Shown here: piece after piece, positions 18,979-27,793 of the stretch | Position numbering within the stretch: position 1 is the first letter of the stretch | Layout of the letters: the number at the start of each line of letters is the position of its first letter | From: Rubrivivax sp. | Lineage (GTDB): Bacteria; Pseudomonadota; Gammaproteobacteria; Burkholderiales; Burkholderiaceae_C | Assembly (NCBI GenBank): GCA_027490215.1 | Contig: JAIXYO010000019.1 | Span: 79,273 to 143,272, forward strand | Direction: 5' to 3' | Length of the DNA: 64,000 nt | Translations under genes and position numbers: made by a program | The notes under the pieces: generated by a model | What the model was told of the DNA's origin: nothing | The model's input: the letters and a program-made list of their open reading frames with translations, nothing else | Database searches by the model: none

Positions 18979-19526
18979 GTCGCCCTGCAAGCAACCCAGC
19001 CCCCTCAGCGAATGGCCGCAGCAGTCGCCTGATGCCTGCCGCATGGATCGCTCCGCGCGATGCGCTGCAGGCTCGCTGGCGCACGCTGGCAGCGCGTGAG
19101 CGGACCGGGCTGATAGCCGCTGCGGTGCTCCTTGGCGTTTTTCTTCTTTGGAGCATGGCCGTCCAGCCGGCTTGGCGCACGCTGCGCGAGGCGCCGGGCC
19201 GCATCGACCAGCAGGGCGCCCAGCTTCAGGCTTTGCAACGGATGGCGGCCGAGGCGACGGAATTGCGCGCGATTGCACCGATCTCGAGCGCCCAGTCCAG
19301 CGTGGCACTCCAAGGAGCCACGGCCCGATTGGCCGGTCGCGCGACCCTGCAGTTGCAAGGTGATCGCGCCACCGTGTCTGTCAACGGCCTGTCCGGTGAC
19401 GAATTGCGCGACTGGCTGGCCGAGGTGCGCAGTGCCGCACGCGCACGCGCCACCGAGGTGCAGCTCACGCGCGGTGCGCAGGGCTACGCCGGCACGCTGG
19501 TGTTGAGCCTGGGCGGCAGCCGATGA
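18975..19526 (+). CDS. gspM: Type II secretion system protein GspM
   Basis: A 183-residue inner-membrane partner of GspL. A cytoplasmic N-terminus with WRTLAARERTGL is followed by one membrane segment at about 45-62 and a coiled stretch (GRIDQQGAQLQALQRMAAEA). A small periplasmic ferredoxin-like domain with VSVNGLSGDELRDWL completes it. Start ATG 18975 overlaps the gspL stop and the stop overlaps the gspN start, so the three are likely translated in coupled fashion. The same frame is open upstream to 18057 but that part lies inside gspL. Confidence 0.9.
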   Translation: MSRPASNPAPSANGRSSRLMPAAWIAPRDALQARWRTLAARERTGLIAAAVLLGVFLLWSMAVQPAWRTLREAPGRIDQQGAQLQALQRMAAEATELRAIAPISSAQSSVALQGATARLAGRATLQLQGDRATVSVNGLSGDELRDWLAEVRSAARARATEVQLTRGAQGYAGTLVLSLGGSR

Positions 19527-20479
19527 AACGCTTTTCGGCGAGTCGGCTGGGTCTGCCGGTGCCGCGGGCAGGCAATCGTCGTGCGCCATTTCAGAACAGT
19601 ATGGTCACCTCGCGCTGGGCCGAATCAACCTATGCCGAGGCAGCCTGGGGCCGCGCCCGCGGTGGTGGTGTTCGTTGGGCTTGGGCTGGCGCCATCAGTG
19701 GCACGCTGGTCGCGCTGATCTGCTTCGCGCCAGCCAGTTGGCTGGCCGAGGGGATCTCCGCGGCGACCGCGCAGCGGCTGTTGCTGTCTGATGCGCGTGG
19801 CAGTGTCTGGTCTGGCAGTGCGGTGCTGGTGCTGACCGGTGGGCCAGGCAGCCGCGACGCGGCCGCCCTGCCGGGACGGTTGACCTGGACGGTACGTCCG
19901 CGCGGCCTGGCGCTGGAGACTGTTCTCACACAGACCTGCTGTCTGCACGGCGACGTGACCATCGTCTGGGCTCCGGGCCTCAGCGGCTACAGCCTGACGC
20001 TGAAACCACCCGCTGGCTGGGTCGGTCAGTGGCCCAGCGCCTGGTTGGCAGGTCTGGGCACACCCTGGAACACCTTGCGCCTTGGCGGCACCACACAACT
20101 GCTGTCGTCCGGCCTGACGATCGAGTCAGTGCAGGGCCGCTGGCGGCTGACGGGCGGTCTGGATATCGAGTTGCTGCATGCCTCGTCCCGGTTGTCCACG
20201 CTGGAGACACTCGGCAGCTATCGGCTCTCGGTCCAGGGCGGGCCGCCGGAGGTACAGCGCAACGGTACCCGCAGTGACATACCAGCAGGCGAAGCGACGA
20301 TCACGCTGTCCACGATGGAGGGGGCCTTGCTGCTCAGTGGCAACGGCACCTGGGGAATGGCCGGGCTGCGCTTTCAGGGCGAGGCCAGCGCGGTCGACCC
20401 CGACGACGCTGCGCTCGGCAACCTGCTGAACATCATCGGACGGCGCGACGGCGCGCGGTCCGTCATTTCGATCGGATAG
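19523..20479 (+). CDS. gspN: Type II secretion system protein GspN
   Basis: A 318-residue bitopic inner-membrane protein of the GspN family, an accessory component present only in some type II systems. One membrane anchor at about 52-72 (WAWAGAISGTLVALICF), then a periplasmic beta-rich domain with RGSVWSGSAVLVL and LSGYSLTLKPP, family landmarks. Start ATG 19523 overlaps the gspM stop; an internal ATG at residue 27 would give a cytoplasmic tail nearer family length. gspD follows 2 bases after the stop. Confidence 0.85.
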   Translation: MKRFSASRLGLPVPRAGNRRAPFQNSMVTSRWAESTYAEAAWGRARGGGVRWAWAGAISGTLVALICFAPASWLAEGISAATAQRLLLSDARGSVWSGSAVLVLTGGPGSRDAAALPGRLTWTVRPRGLALETVLTQTCCLHGDVTIVWAPGLSGYSLTLKPPAGWVGQWPSAWLAGLGTPWNTLRLGGTTQLLSSGLTIESVQGRWRLTGGLDIELLHASSRLSTLETLGSYRLSVQGGPPEVQRNGTRSDIPAGEATITLSTMEGALLLSGNGTWGMAGLRFQGEASAVDPDDAALGNLLNIIGRRDGARSVISIG

Positions 20480-20481
20480 CC

Positions 20482-22719
20482 ATGAATCCTCGTGCCCCTA
20501 CCTTGCTGCCGCGCTGCTGGCGCCGACTCACGTCGCGCGTCGGGACCGGCGCAGTGTGCATGCCATTGACGCTGTCGCTGCTGACGTCGCCGCTGGCGGC
20601 ACTTCCATCGGCAGCACGCGCGCAGGCCGCAGCGCCTGAATCCGTGGCCAGCCGCTTCCGAGGCGAGCCGGTGACGCTGAACTTTGTCAACGCCGACATC
20701 GAGGCGGTGTCACGGGCCATGGCAGCCATCCTGCGCCAGCAGTTCGTCGTCGACCCGCGCGTCAAGGGCACGATGACGCTGTACAGCGAGAAGGCGCTGG
20801 CGCCCCACGAGGCCTACCTGAATTACCTGGCCGCGCTGCGCGGACAGGGCTACACCGTCGTTGAAGTGGGCGGCCTGTTCAAGGTGGTGCCCGAAGCCGA
20901 CGCCAAGCTGCAGTCGGGCACGGTGTCGGTGGGCGACGTCAACCGCCGCGGCGATCAGGTGCTGACGCAGATCTATCGGCTGACCCATGAGAACGCCAAC
21001 AACCTGGTGCCGGTGCTGCGCCCGCTGATCAGCCCCAACAACACCATCAACGCGAACCCCGGCAACAACACGCTGGTCATCACCGATTACGCCGACAACC
21101 TGCAGCGCATCGGCAAGATCATCGCGGCCATGGACACGCCCACCACGGGCGATGTCGAGGTCATCACCTTGAAGCACGCGGTGGCCAGCGACATCGCGGC
21201 GCTGGTGCAGCGGCTGACAGATTCAGCCGGCGGTACGGCCCCCGGCACCCCAGGAGCCACCGGCGCATCGGTGCTGGTCGATCCACGCAGCAATTCGCTG
21301 CTGGTGCGCGCGCCGAACCCGGCGCGGTTGGCAGCCGTTCGCGCATTGGTCGACAAGCTCGATCAGCCGGTTCAGGGCGGCAACGCGGCTGGCAACATCT
21401 GGGTGGTCTACCTGAAGAATGCCGATGCAACGAAGCTGGCCACCGTGCTGCGCGCGGCCTACAGCGGCAGTGGCGCCACCGGTGGCAACAACGGCGCGAG
21501 CCCGTCGTCAGGCGGCACACCGTCGACGCAAAGTCTGGTCAACGCCCTCAGCGGCCAGGGCGGCTCCACCCAGGCCACCGCACCGGTGACACCGTCGGCG
21601 GGTCCATCGACAGGTGGCTTCGTGCAGGCCGACCCAGCCACCAATTCGCTGATCATCACGGCGCCAGAGCCGATGTACCGCCAGTTGCGCGCGATGATCG
21701 ATCAGCTCGATGCGCGGCGCGCGCAGGTGTTCATCGAGACCATGATCGTCGAGGTCACCGGCGACGACTCGGCCGACTTCGGCTTCCAGTGGCAGGCGCT
21801 GGGCAACGTCAACGGCCGCTACATCGGGGGCATTGGGACCAACTTCGGCGATGGCAGCACCAACATCCTGACCAATGCCGCAGCGAGCACCGTGACCGGC
21901 GCACTGGCCGGCCTTGGCCCGGGATTCAACATCGGCGTGGTGCGCCAGATCGGCAACAACTACGGCCTGTCCGCGATCGCGCGGGCACTGCAATCGCGCG
22001 CCGACACCAACATCGTCTCGACGCCAAACCTGGTCACGCTGGACAACGAAGAAGCGAAGATCATCGTCGGCAGCAATGTGCCCTTCATCACCGGCCAGTA
22101 CACCAACACCGGCAGCGGTAGCTCGACGGTCAGCCCGTTTCAGACCATCGAGCGCAAGGACGTGGGTATCACACTGCGCATCCGCCCGCAGATCGGCGAG
22201 AACGGCACAGTCCGGATGACGCTGTTCCAGGAGTCCTCGAGCCTGGCTTTGGGCACGGCACCTGGCACGTCGAGCGCTGGCCCGACGACCAACAAGCGCT
22301 CGATCGAATCGACCGTGGTGGTCGATGACGGGCAGATCATCGTGCTTGGCGGCCTGATCGAGGACACCTTCACGGTGGACAAGTCGCAGGTACCGATCCT
22401 CGGCGACATCCCCTACCTGGGCGCGCTGTTCCGCAGCGAGTCGCGCTCCAAGAAGCGCACCAACCAGATGGTGTTCCTGCGGCCGGTGGTGATGCGCGAT
22501 GCCACGGCGTCGAACAGCCTGTCGATCGACCGCTACGAACTGCTGCGCGGCGAGCAGAAGGACGTGCGGATCCCCTCCAACCCGCTGCTGCCGCTCAATG
22601 GCGTGCCGGTGGTTCCGCCCTTGAAGACCGTGGAGGACACCGCCCAGCCGATCTCGCCACCATCGACCCGCCCACCGCCCACCGGCCCGGCATCGAACGT
22701 GCCGGCCGGCAGCAACTGA
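20482..22719 (+). CDS. gspD: Type II secretion system secretin GspD
   Basis: A 745-residue outer-membrane secretin channel. A long signal region ends near residue 47 (SAARA before QAAAPES). The N0 domain starts with VTLNFVNADIEAVSRAM. N1-N3 domains follow (TQIYRLTHENANNLVPVLRPL, VITLKHAVASDIAALVQRL, IWVVYLKNADATKLATVLR), the last with a Gly/Ser/Thr-rich insert at about 330-375. The secretin core has NIVSTPNLVTLDNEEA, VPFITGQY and the closing VGITLRIRPQIGENG. IVLGGLIEDT and DIPYLGALFRS are the terminal hallmarks. A Pro-rich tail of about 40 residues may act in pilotin or lipid contact; none is identified. Confidence 0.96.
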   Translation: MNPRAPTLLPRCWRRLTSRVGTGAVCMPLTLSLLTSPLAALPSAARAQAAAPESVASRFRGEPVTLNFVNADIEAVSRAMAAILRQQFVVDPRVKGTMTLYSEKALAPHEAYLNYLAALRGQGYTVVEVGGLFKVVPEADAKLQSGTVSVGDVNRRGDQVLTQIYRLTHENANNLVPVLRPLISPNNTINANPGNNTLVITDYADNLQRIGKIIAAMDTPTTGDVEVITLKHAVASDIAALVQRLTDSAGGTAPGTPGATGASVLVDPRSNSLLVRAPNPARLAAVRALVDKLDQPVQGGNAAGNIWVVYLKNADATKLATVLRAAYSGSGATGGNNGASPSSGGTPSTQSLVNALSGQGGSTQATAPVTPSAGPSTGGFVQADPATNSLIITAPEPMYRQLRAMIDQLDARRAQVFIETMIVEVTGDDSADFGFQWQALGNVNGRYIGGIGTNFGDGSTNILTNAAASTVTGALAGLGPGFNIGVVRQIGNNYGLSAIARALQSRADTNIVSTPNLVTLDNEEAKIIVGSNVPFITGQYTNTGSGSSTVSPFQTIERKDVGITLRIRPQIGENGTVRMTLFQESSSLALGTAPGTSSAGPTTNKRSIESTVVVDDGQIIVLGGLIEDTFTVDKSQVPILGDIPYLGALFRSESRSKKRTNQMVFLRPVVMRDATASNSLSIDRYELLRGEQKDVRIPSNPLLPLNGVPVVPPLKTVEDTAQPISPPSTRPPPTGPASNVPAGSN

Positions 22720-22737
22720 GGCGGGGCGCGACACGCC

Positions 22738-24159
22738 ATGGCCAGCCGTCACCCCCTGCCCTACGCCTACGCGCGAGCGCACACCGTGCTGCTCGAAGAC
22801 GAGGGCGATCGCCTGGTGCTGTGGGCGCCTGAAACGGTGTCGTTGTCGGCGCTGGCCGAGGTGCTGCGGCTTTACGACGTCGACGCGCTGGAACGCGAAG
22901 CTGCAAGCACGCTGGCCAACCGCATCGCGGTCGCTTATGCCGGCAGCGAATCGAGCGCTGCAACCGTGATCGGCGAGGTCGAAAGTGCGGTGGACCTGAG
23001 CCGGATGATGCAGGAACTGCCGGCCATCGAAGACCTGCTTGAAGCCTCGAACGACGCGCCGATCATCCGCATGCTGAACGCCTTGCTGACGCAGGCCGCG
23101 AAGGACGGCGCCAGCGACATCCACATCGAACCCTACGAACGCTCGAGCTCGGTGCGCTTTCGCGTCGACGGCACGCTGCGCGAGGTGGTGCAGCCCAACA
23201 AGGCGCTGCATGCGGCGCTGATCTCGCGGCTGAAGATCATGGCCGAGCTCGACATCTCCGAGAAGCGCCTGCCGCAGGATGGACGCATCTCATTGCGCAT
23301 CGGCGGCCGTGCGGTCGATGTGCGCGTCAGCACGCTGCCGTCGTCGCACGGCGAACGTGCGGTACTGCGCCTGCTCGACAAGGGCGAATCGAAGTTCACG
23401 CTCGAAGGCCTGGGGATGAGCGGCGATGTACTGACCAGCTTCGACCGATTGGTGCAGCAGCCTCACGGCATCGTGCTGGTCACCGGGCCCACCGGCTCGG
23501 GAAAGACGACCACGCTGTATGCCTCGCTCGGCCGTGTGGACACCTCGACGACCAATGTGCTGACGGTGGAAGACCCGGTGGAGTACGAGCTCGGCGGCAT
23601 CGGCCAGACGCAGGTCAACCCGAAGATCGACCTGACGTTCGCGAAGGCGCTGCGCGCCATCCTGCGGCAGGACCCGGACGTGATCATGATCGGCGAGATC
23701 CGCGATTACGAAACCGCACAGATCGCGATCCAGGCCTCGCTGACCGGCCACCTGGTGCTGGCCACGCTGCACACCAACGACGCGCCGAGCGCGGTCACGC
23801 GGCTGACAGACATGGGTGTCGAGCCCTTCCTTCTCAGCTCCAGCCTGCTGGGCGTGCTGGCCCAGCGGCTGGTGCGCAAGCTGTGTGTGCACTGCAAGAA
23901 GGCCGATGCGCAGGGGCGCTATCACCCCGTCGGCTGCGCCGAATGCGGCCAGACGGGCTACAAGGGCCGCACTGGTGTTTACGAAATGATGGTCGCCGAC
24001 GACAAGGTGCGCTCGCTGATCCACAGCCGCGCCGCCGAATCGCAGCTTTTTGTCGCGGCTGAAGAGGCCGGCCTGCGCTCGATGCGCGAGGACGGCGAGC
24101 GGCTGGTCGCTGAAGGCATCACCTCGCCCGAGGAAGTGATGCGCGTGACAAGGGAATGA
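22738..24159 (+). CDS. gspE: Type II secretion system ATPase GspE
   Basis: A 473-residue hexameric ATPase powering pseudopilus assembly. N-terminal N1E-like region to about 100. [12 protein letters not shown] marks the N2E domain, Walker A GPTGSGKT is at 250-257, the Asp box TVEDPVEY follows, and Walker B with IMIGEIRD lies near 316-323. A C-terminal zinc site is Cys383, Cys386, Cys400 and Cys403; the 13-residue gap between the CxxC pairs is shorter than in most GspE proteins I know. The protein is also short at its N-terminus. Its TGA stop is the first part of a dispersed intergenic repeat. Confidence 0.95.
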   Translation: MASRHPLPYAYARAHTVLLEDEGDRLVLWAPETVSLSALAEVLRLYDVDALEREAASTLANRIAVAYAGSESSAATVIGEVESAVDLSRMMQELPAIEDLLEASNDAPIIRMLNALLTQAAKDGASDIHIEPYERSSSVRFRVDGTLREVVQPNKALHAALISRLKIMAELDISEKRLPQDGRISLRIGGRAVDVRVSTLPSSHGERAVLRLLDKGESKFTLEGLGMSGDVLTSFDRLVQQPHGIVLVTGPTGSGKTTTLYASLGRVDTSTTNVLTVEDPVEYELGGIGQTQVNPKIDLTFAKALRAILRQDPDVIMIGEIRDYETAQIAIQASLTGHLVLATLHTNDAPSAVTRLTDMGVEPFLLSSSLLGVLAQRLVRKLCVHCKKADAQGRYHPVGCAECGQTGYKGRTGVYEMMVADDKVRSLIHSRAAESQLFVAAEEAGLRSMREDGERLVAEGITSPEEVMRVTRE

Positions 24160-24346
24160 GCCCCCCAGTCGCTTCGCTGCCACCTTGCAGGCCGCGTTGG
24201 GCCGGCGGCCCAACTCCTCACCAGGCACAAACCGTCCACTGGACCGTTTCTGTCCGGGCTCGGCCCCCAAGAGGCGCCAACCTGGTGGCCGGGGAACCCG
24301 TCCACGGTTGTTGCTTGATAAGCGCCTCGCTGCGCTTGCTGATCGG
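24158..24346. repeat. Intergenic repeat, copy 1 (between gspE and gspF)
   Basis: Begins GAGCCCCCCAGTCGCTTCGC directly at the gspE stop and ends with GCTTGATAAGCGCCTCGCTG then CGCTTGCTGATCGG. Copy 2 after gspF shares both ends: GAGCCCCCCAGTCGCT identical, and a 3' block agreeing at most of about 34 positions. The middle differs in length and sequence. I recall similar elements between genes in Comamonadaceae-type genomes but did not verify this. No coding function seen; it separates gspF from gspE by 198 bases. Confidence 0.65.
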
Positions 24347-24357
24347 TGCCAGCACGT

Positions 24358-25572
24358 ATGCCTGCTTATAAATTCGAGGCGCTGACCGCTGGGGGCAAAT
24401 CGACCACTGGCATCGTCGAAGCCGACAACGCGCGTGCTGCGCGCGCGCAGTTGCGGGCGCAGGCGCTGGTGCCGCTGGAGGTGACGCAGGTCGCCTCAGC
24501 CGGCACTTCGGGCCAGGGGCTGCGCTTCACGACGCGGGTGTTCTCGACGACCGGGCTGGCGGTGTGGACGCGCCAGCTGGCGGGTCTGGTCGGCAGCGGT
24601 CTGCCGCTCGAACGCGCGCTCACCGCACTGAGCGACGAAGCCGAAGACCCGCGCCAGCGGGAGCTGGTAGCCCACCTGCGCTCGGAGGTGAATGCCGGTT
24701 CGCCGTTCGCCCGTGCGCTTGGCAGCGCCGAGCGGGAGTTCGACGATGTCTACCGTGGCGTCGTTGCCGCCGGCGAGCAAAGCGGTGCGCTCGGACAGGT
24801 GCTGGAGCGGCTGGCCGATGACCTCGAAGAGCGCCAGGCGCTGAAGGCCAAGCTGATTGGCGCGACGTTGTACCCGGCCATCGTGTCGGTGATCGCGCTG
24901 GTGATCGTGATCTTCCTTGTCACCTATGTGGTGCCGCAGGTGGCGTCGGTGTTCACCAGTTCGAAGCGCGCGCTGCCCGCGCTGACCGTTGCGATGCTGG
25001 CCACCAGCAGCTTTTTGCGCAGCTACGGCTGGCTGCTGTTGCTGGCGATCGGCGCAGGGGTCGGTACGCTGCTGCTGATGCTGCGCAACCCGATGTTCCG
25101 CGAGCGCTTCGACGCCGCTTGGCTGAACCTGCCATTGATCGGCCGGCTCGCGCGTGGCTACAACGCCGCGCGTTTCGCCGGCACGCTGGCGATGCTGGCC
25201 GGCGCCGGCGTGCCGATCCTGAAGGCCCTGCAAGCGGCGGCCGAGACGCTGTCGAACCAGGCGATGCGCAGCGATGCGCTCGACGCCCTGGTGCGTGTAC
25301 GCGAAGGCGCGCCACTGGCCGCGGCACTCGCCGGCAAGAAGCGCTTTCCGGGCCTGCTGGCGATGTTCGCGCGCCTTGGCGAACAGACCGGCCAGTTGCC
25401 CGAGATGCTCGACCGTGCCGCCAAGCAGTTGGCGACCGAGGTGCAGCGCCGCGCGCTGCAGATGGCGACCATCCTGGAGCCGCTGTTGATCGTCGCGATG
25501 GGCGGCGTGGTGATGCTGATCGTGCTGGCCGTCTTGCTCCCCATCATTCAACTCAATACCTGGGTGAAATAG
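24358..25572 (+). CDS. gspF: Type II secretion system inner-membrane protein GspF
   Basis: A 404-residue polytopic platform protein. MPAYKFEALTAGGK opens the first of two cytoplasmic GspF domains. Membrane segments lie near 168-192 (LYPAIVSVIALVIVIFLV), 221-244 and 370-400 (LIVAMGGVVMLIVLAVLLPI). The second GspF domain has FAGTLAMLAGAGVPILKAL. ATG 24358 is preferred; a GTG at 24346 adds four residues. Unlike gspG-E it is not tightly coupled, with an intergenic repeat on each side, so its expression may be uncoupled from the rest. Confidence 0.95.
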   Translation: MPAYKFEALTAGGKSTTGIVEADNARAARAQLRAQALVPLEVTQVASAGTSGQGLRFTTRVFSTTGLAVWTRQLAGLVGSGLPLERALTALSDEAEDPRQRELVAHLRSEVNAGSPFARALGSAEREFDDVYRGVVAAGEQSGALGQVLERLADDLEERQALKAKLIGATLYPAIVSVIALVIVIFLVTYVVPQVASVFTSSKRALPALTVAMLATSSFLRSYGWLLLLAIGAGVGTLLLMLRNPMFRERFDAAWLNLPLIGRLARGYNAARFAGTLAMLAGAGVPILKALQAAAETLSNQAMRSDALDALVRVREGAPLAAALAGKKRFPGLLAMFARLGEQTGQLPEMLDRAAKQLATEVQRRALQMATILEPLLIVAMGGVVMLIVLAVLLPIIQLNTWVK

Positions 25573-25684
25573 AGCCCCCCAGTCGCTGCGCTCCTGCCCC
25601 CGAGGGTCGCCGCCTTGCGGCCCGGCAAAGCCGGTTCCGCGGGCGTGGCTTGATGGACGCGTCGCTTCGCTTGCGTGATGGGTC
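25572..25684. repeat. Intergenic repeat, copy 2 (after gspF)
   Basis: Begins GAGCCCCCCAGTCGCTGCGC at the gspF stop codon and ends GCTTGATGGACGCGTCGCTT then CGCTTGCGTGATGGG. The internal part contains GCCGCCTTGCGGCCCGGC with local dyad symmetry. It is shorter than copy 1. The remaining 114 bases to the next gene hold the GGAGG ribosome site of the AAA ATPase gene. Confidence 0.65.
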
Positions 25685-25798
25685 TGATGGCATGCAGTGT
25701 GCATGGCGTTTGACGTGTCAATGCGGTGCTTCTCCGAGGCATGGCGCTGGCGCCATGTGGTTGAATGATCCCAGCGAGGTTCACTTTTCGGAGGTTCG

Positions 25799-26800
25799 AT
25801 GTCTGCTTCCCATGAACTGGTCAAGGTGTCGGGCACTGGCGGCGGTATCCCAATCGCGCGTATGCGCAGCGTCTACCGCGTGGACGACGTGGGCCGAAAA
25901 CTCGACAAGCTTCCCCACAAGGAACACGAAAACCTGCGTTCGACTTACGAACGCATGATCGAACTCGGACCGGAGCGTTTCCAGGTCAAGCCGTCCGGGC
26001 TGCCGGTCATGGATCATCTGTACGACGACCTGCCGAACTTCTATCAGGTGCTCGATGACGTGAAGCGCCAACTTGCGCTGTGCGAAGACAGCCGCGATGC
26101 GCTCGAGATCACGCCCCTGCTGCTGCTCGGCCCACCGGGCATCGGCAAGACGCATTTCGCCCGCGAGCTGTCGCATTTGCTGGGCACCGGCATGGGCTTC
26201 ATCTCGATGAGCTCAATGACCGCAGGCTGGGTGCTGTCAGGCGCGTCCAGCCAATGGAAAGGCGCTCGGCCCGGCAAGGTCTTCGAGACCCTGGTTGATG
26301 GCCAGTACGCCAACCCGGTGATGGTGGTCGACGAGATCGACAAGTCAGGCGGCGAGCATGCCTACGACCCACTGGGAGCGCTGTACAGCCTGCTGGAGCA
26401 CGACACCGCCGGCAACTTCATAGACGAGTTCGCCGAGGTGCCGATCGACGCCAGCCAGGTCATCTGGGTGGCCACCGCGAACGATGCGCGCGGCATCCCC
26501 GACCCGATCCTGAACCGGATGAATGTCTACGAGGTGCAGGCACCGGACCGCGACGCCGCGCGGCGCATTGCCACCAAACTGTATGCCTCGATTCGCTCCA
26601 GCCACGACTGGGGCAGCCGCTTCGAGGAACAACCGAGCGCCGACGTACTCGACCGCATGAGCGAACTGGCCCCGCGCGAGATGCGACGTGCCTGGATGAC
26701 GGCTTTCGGCAATGCCAAGCTCGATCGCCGCTCGCAGGTCTCGACGTCCGACCTGCCGGATGCACAACAGAGGCGCACGATGATGGGTTTCGTGCACTGA
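25799..26800 (+). CDS. Lon-like AAA ATPase without protease domain
   Basis: A 333-residue AAA+ ATPase. Walker A GPPGIGKTH is at 111-119, Walker B VMVVDEID at 174-181 and sensor-1-like VIWVATAND near 220-228. SGASSQWKGARPGK at 147-160 matches the pore-proximal segment of Lon ATPase domains (the Lon G-x-x-P-G-R region). The N-terminal 100 residues are not a Lon substrate domain and the peptidase is missing. It may act as a stand-alone remodelling ATPase; partners are unknown. ATG 25799 follows GGAGG by 4 bases. The 5'-nucleotidase gene starts 56 bases downstream. Confidence 0.8.
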   Translation: MSASHELVKVSGTGGGIPIARMRSVYRVDDVGRKLDKLPHKEHENLRSTYERMIELGPERFQVKPSGLPVMDHLYDDLPNFYQVLDDVKRQLALCEDSRDALEITPLLLLGPPGIGKTHFARELSHLLGTGMGFISMSSMTAGWVLSGASSQWKGARPGKVFETLVDGQYANPVMVVDEIDKSGGEHAYDPLGALYSLLEHDTAGNFIDEFAEVPIDASQVIWVATANDARGIPDPILNRMNVYEVQAPDRDAARRIATKLYASIRSSHDWGSRFEEQPSADVLDRMSELAPREMRRAWMTAFGNAKLDRRSQVSTSDLPDAQQRRTMMGFVH

Positions 26801-26856
26801 TATAGGCCGGGACTGGCGCGTCTGGGGAGACCCAGCCGCGCCGTATCATCTTTCGC

Positions 26857-27780
26857 ATGCCTGTCTCCCTCGCCGGCCAACTGGTGGTTGCGATCTCATC
26901 ACGCGCCTTGTTCGATTTCGAGGAAGAGAACGAGGTGTTCGAGGCCAGCGACGACCGAGCCTACATGCGGCTGCAGCTTGATCGTTTGGACGTGACAGCC
27001 AAGCCAGGCGTTGCCTTCTCTCTGGTCAACAAGCTGCTGGCGTTCAACCACGCCACGTCAGCAGACGCCACCGACTCATCCCCCACGCAGCGCGTCGAAG
27101 TGGTGATCCTGTCGCGCAATGATCCGGTGTCTGGCATGCGGGTGTTCCGATCGGCCAAGCAACACGGCCTGCCGATCCAGCGCGGCGTATTCACCCGGGG
27201 TCATCCGCCCTGGCGCTACCTGCAACCACTGAACGCGAACCTGTTTCTGTCGACCAACGAGGCCGATGTGCGCTCCGCCCTCGAAGCGGGCGTGCCAGCC
27301 GCCCGTGTGTACCCTCACTCGGCGCGCGCTTCGGCGGCACATCCGAACGAGGTGCGCATTGCCTTCGACGGCGATGCGGTGTTGTTCTCCGATGAGGCCG
27401 AACAGGTGTTCCAGCGTGCCGGTTTAAGCGCGTTCCAGGAACACGAGCGTGACCGCGCCGAAAAACCCTTGGCAGCGGGCCCATTCAAGCCCCTGCTCGA
27501 AGCACTGCAAAGGCTGCAACACGCGGCCACGCCAGCGATGAGCATCCGCACCGCGCTAGTGACTGCGCGCAGCGCGCCGGCCCACGAGCGCGCGATCCGC
27601 ACGCTGATGGACTGGGACATCGAGATTGACGAGGCGATGTTCCTCGGCGGACTGGCCAAAGGCGAGTTCCTGCGCGAGTTCGAGCCCGACTTCTTCTTCG
27701 ACGACCAGACCGGCCACATCGAAAACGCGGCACCGCATGTTCCTGCCGGACTGGTCGCCTCCGGCGTGCTGAACCGCTGA
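26857..27780 (+). CDS. 5'-nucleotidase (cytosolic NT5C1/cN-I family)
   Basis: A 307-residue protein matching the cytosolic 5'-nucleotidase I family, which dephosphorylates nucleoside monophosphates. VVAISSRALFDFEEEN at 9-24, VVILSRNDPVSGMRVF near 81-96 and AFDGDAVLFSDEAE at 169-182 (Asp171/Asp173 as the nucleophile-type DxD) are recognisable. FLGGLAKGEFLREFEPDFFFDDQ near 250-272 is the family C-terminal signature. No signal peptide. It converges with tyrS, 13 bases between stops. Preferred nucleotide cannot be told. Confidence 0.85.
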   Translation: MPVSLAGQLVVAISSRALFDFEEENEVFEASDDRAYMRLQLDRLDVTAKPGVAFSLVNKLLAFNHATSADATDSSPTQRVEVVILSRNDPVSGMRVFRSAKQHGLPIQRGVFTRGHPPWRYLQPLNANLFLSTNEADVRSALEAGVPAARVYPHSARASAAHPNEVRIAFDGDAVLFSDEAEQVFQRAGLSAFQEHERDRAEKPLAAGPFKPLLEALQRLQHAATPAMSIRTALVTARSAPAHERAIRTLMDWDIEIDEAMFLGGLAKGEFLREFEPDFFFDDQTGHIENAAPHVPAGLVASGVLNR

Positions 27781-27793
27781 CGCTGTCAGCTGC

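Noticed and set aside
21508..23211. A 567-residue minus-strand frame across gspD and gspE
   Set aside because: Antisense to two unmistakable genes, with shadow-like composition.
24160..24371. Short frames between gspE and gspF as a small gene
   Set aside because: The region aligns with the repeat after gspF and shows no conserved reading frame.
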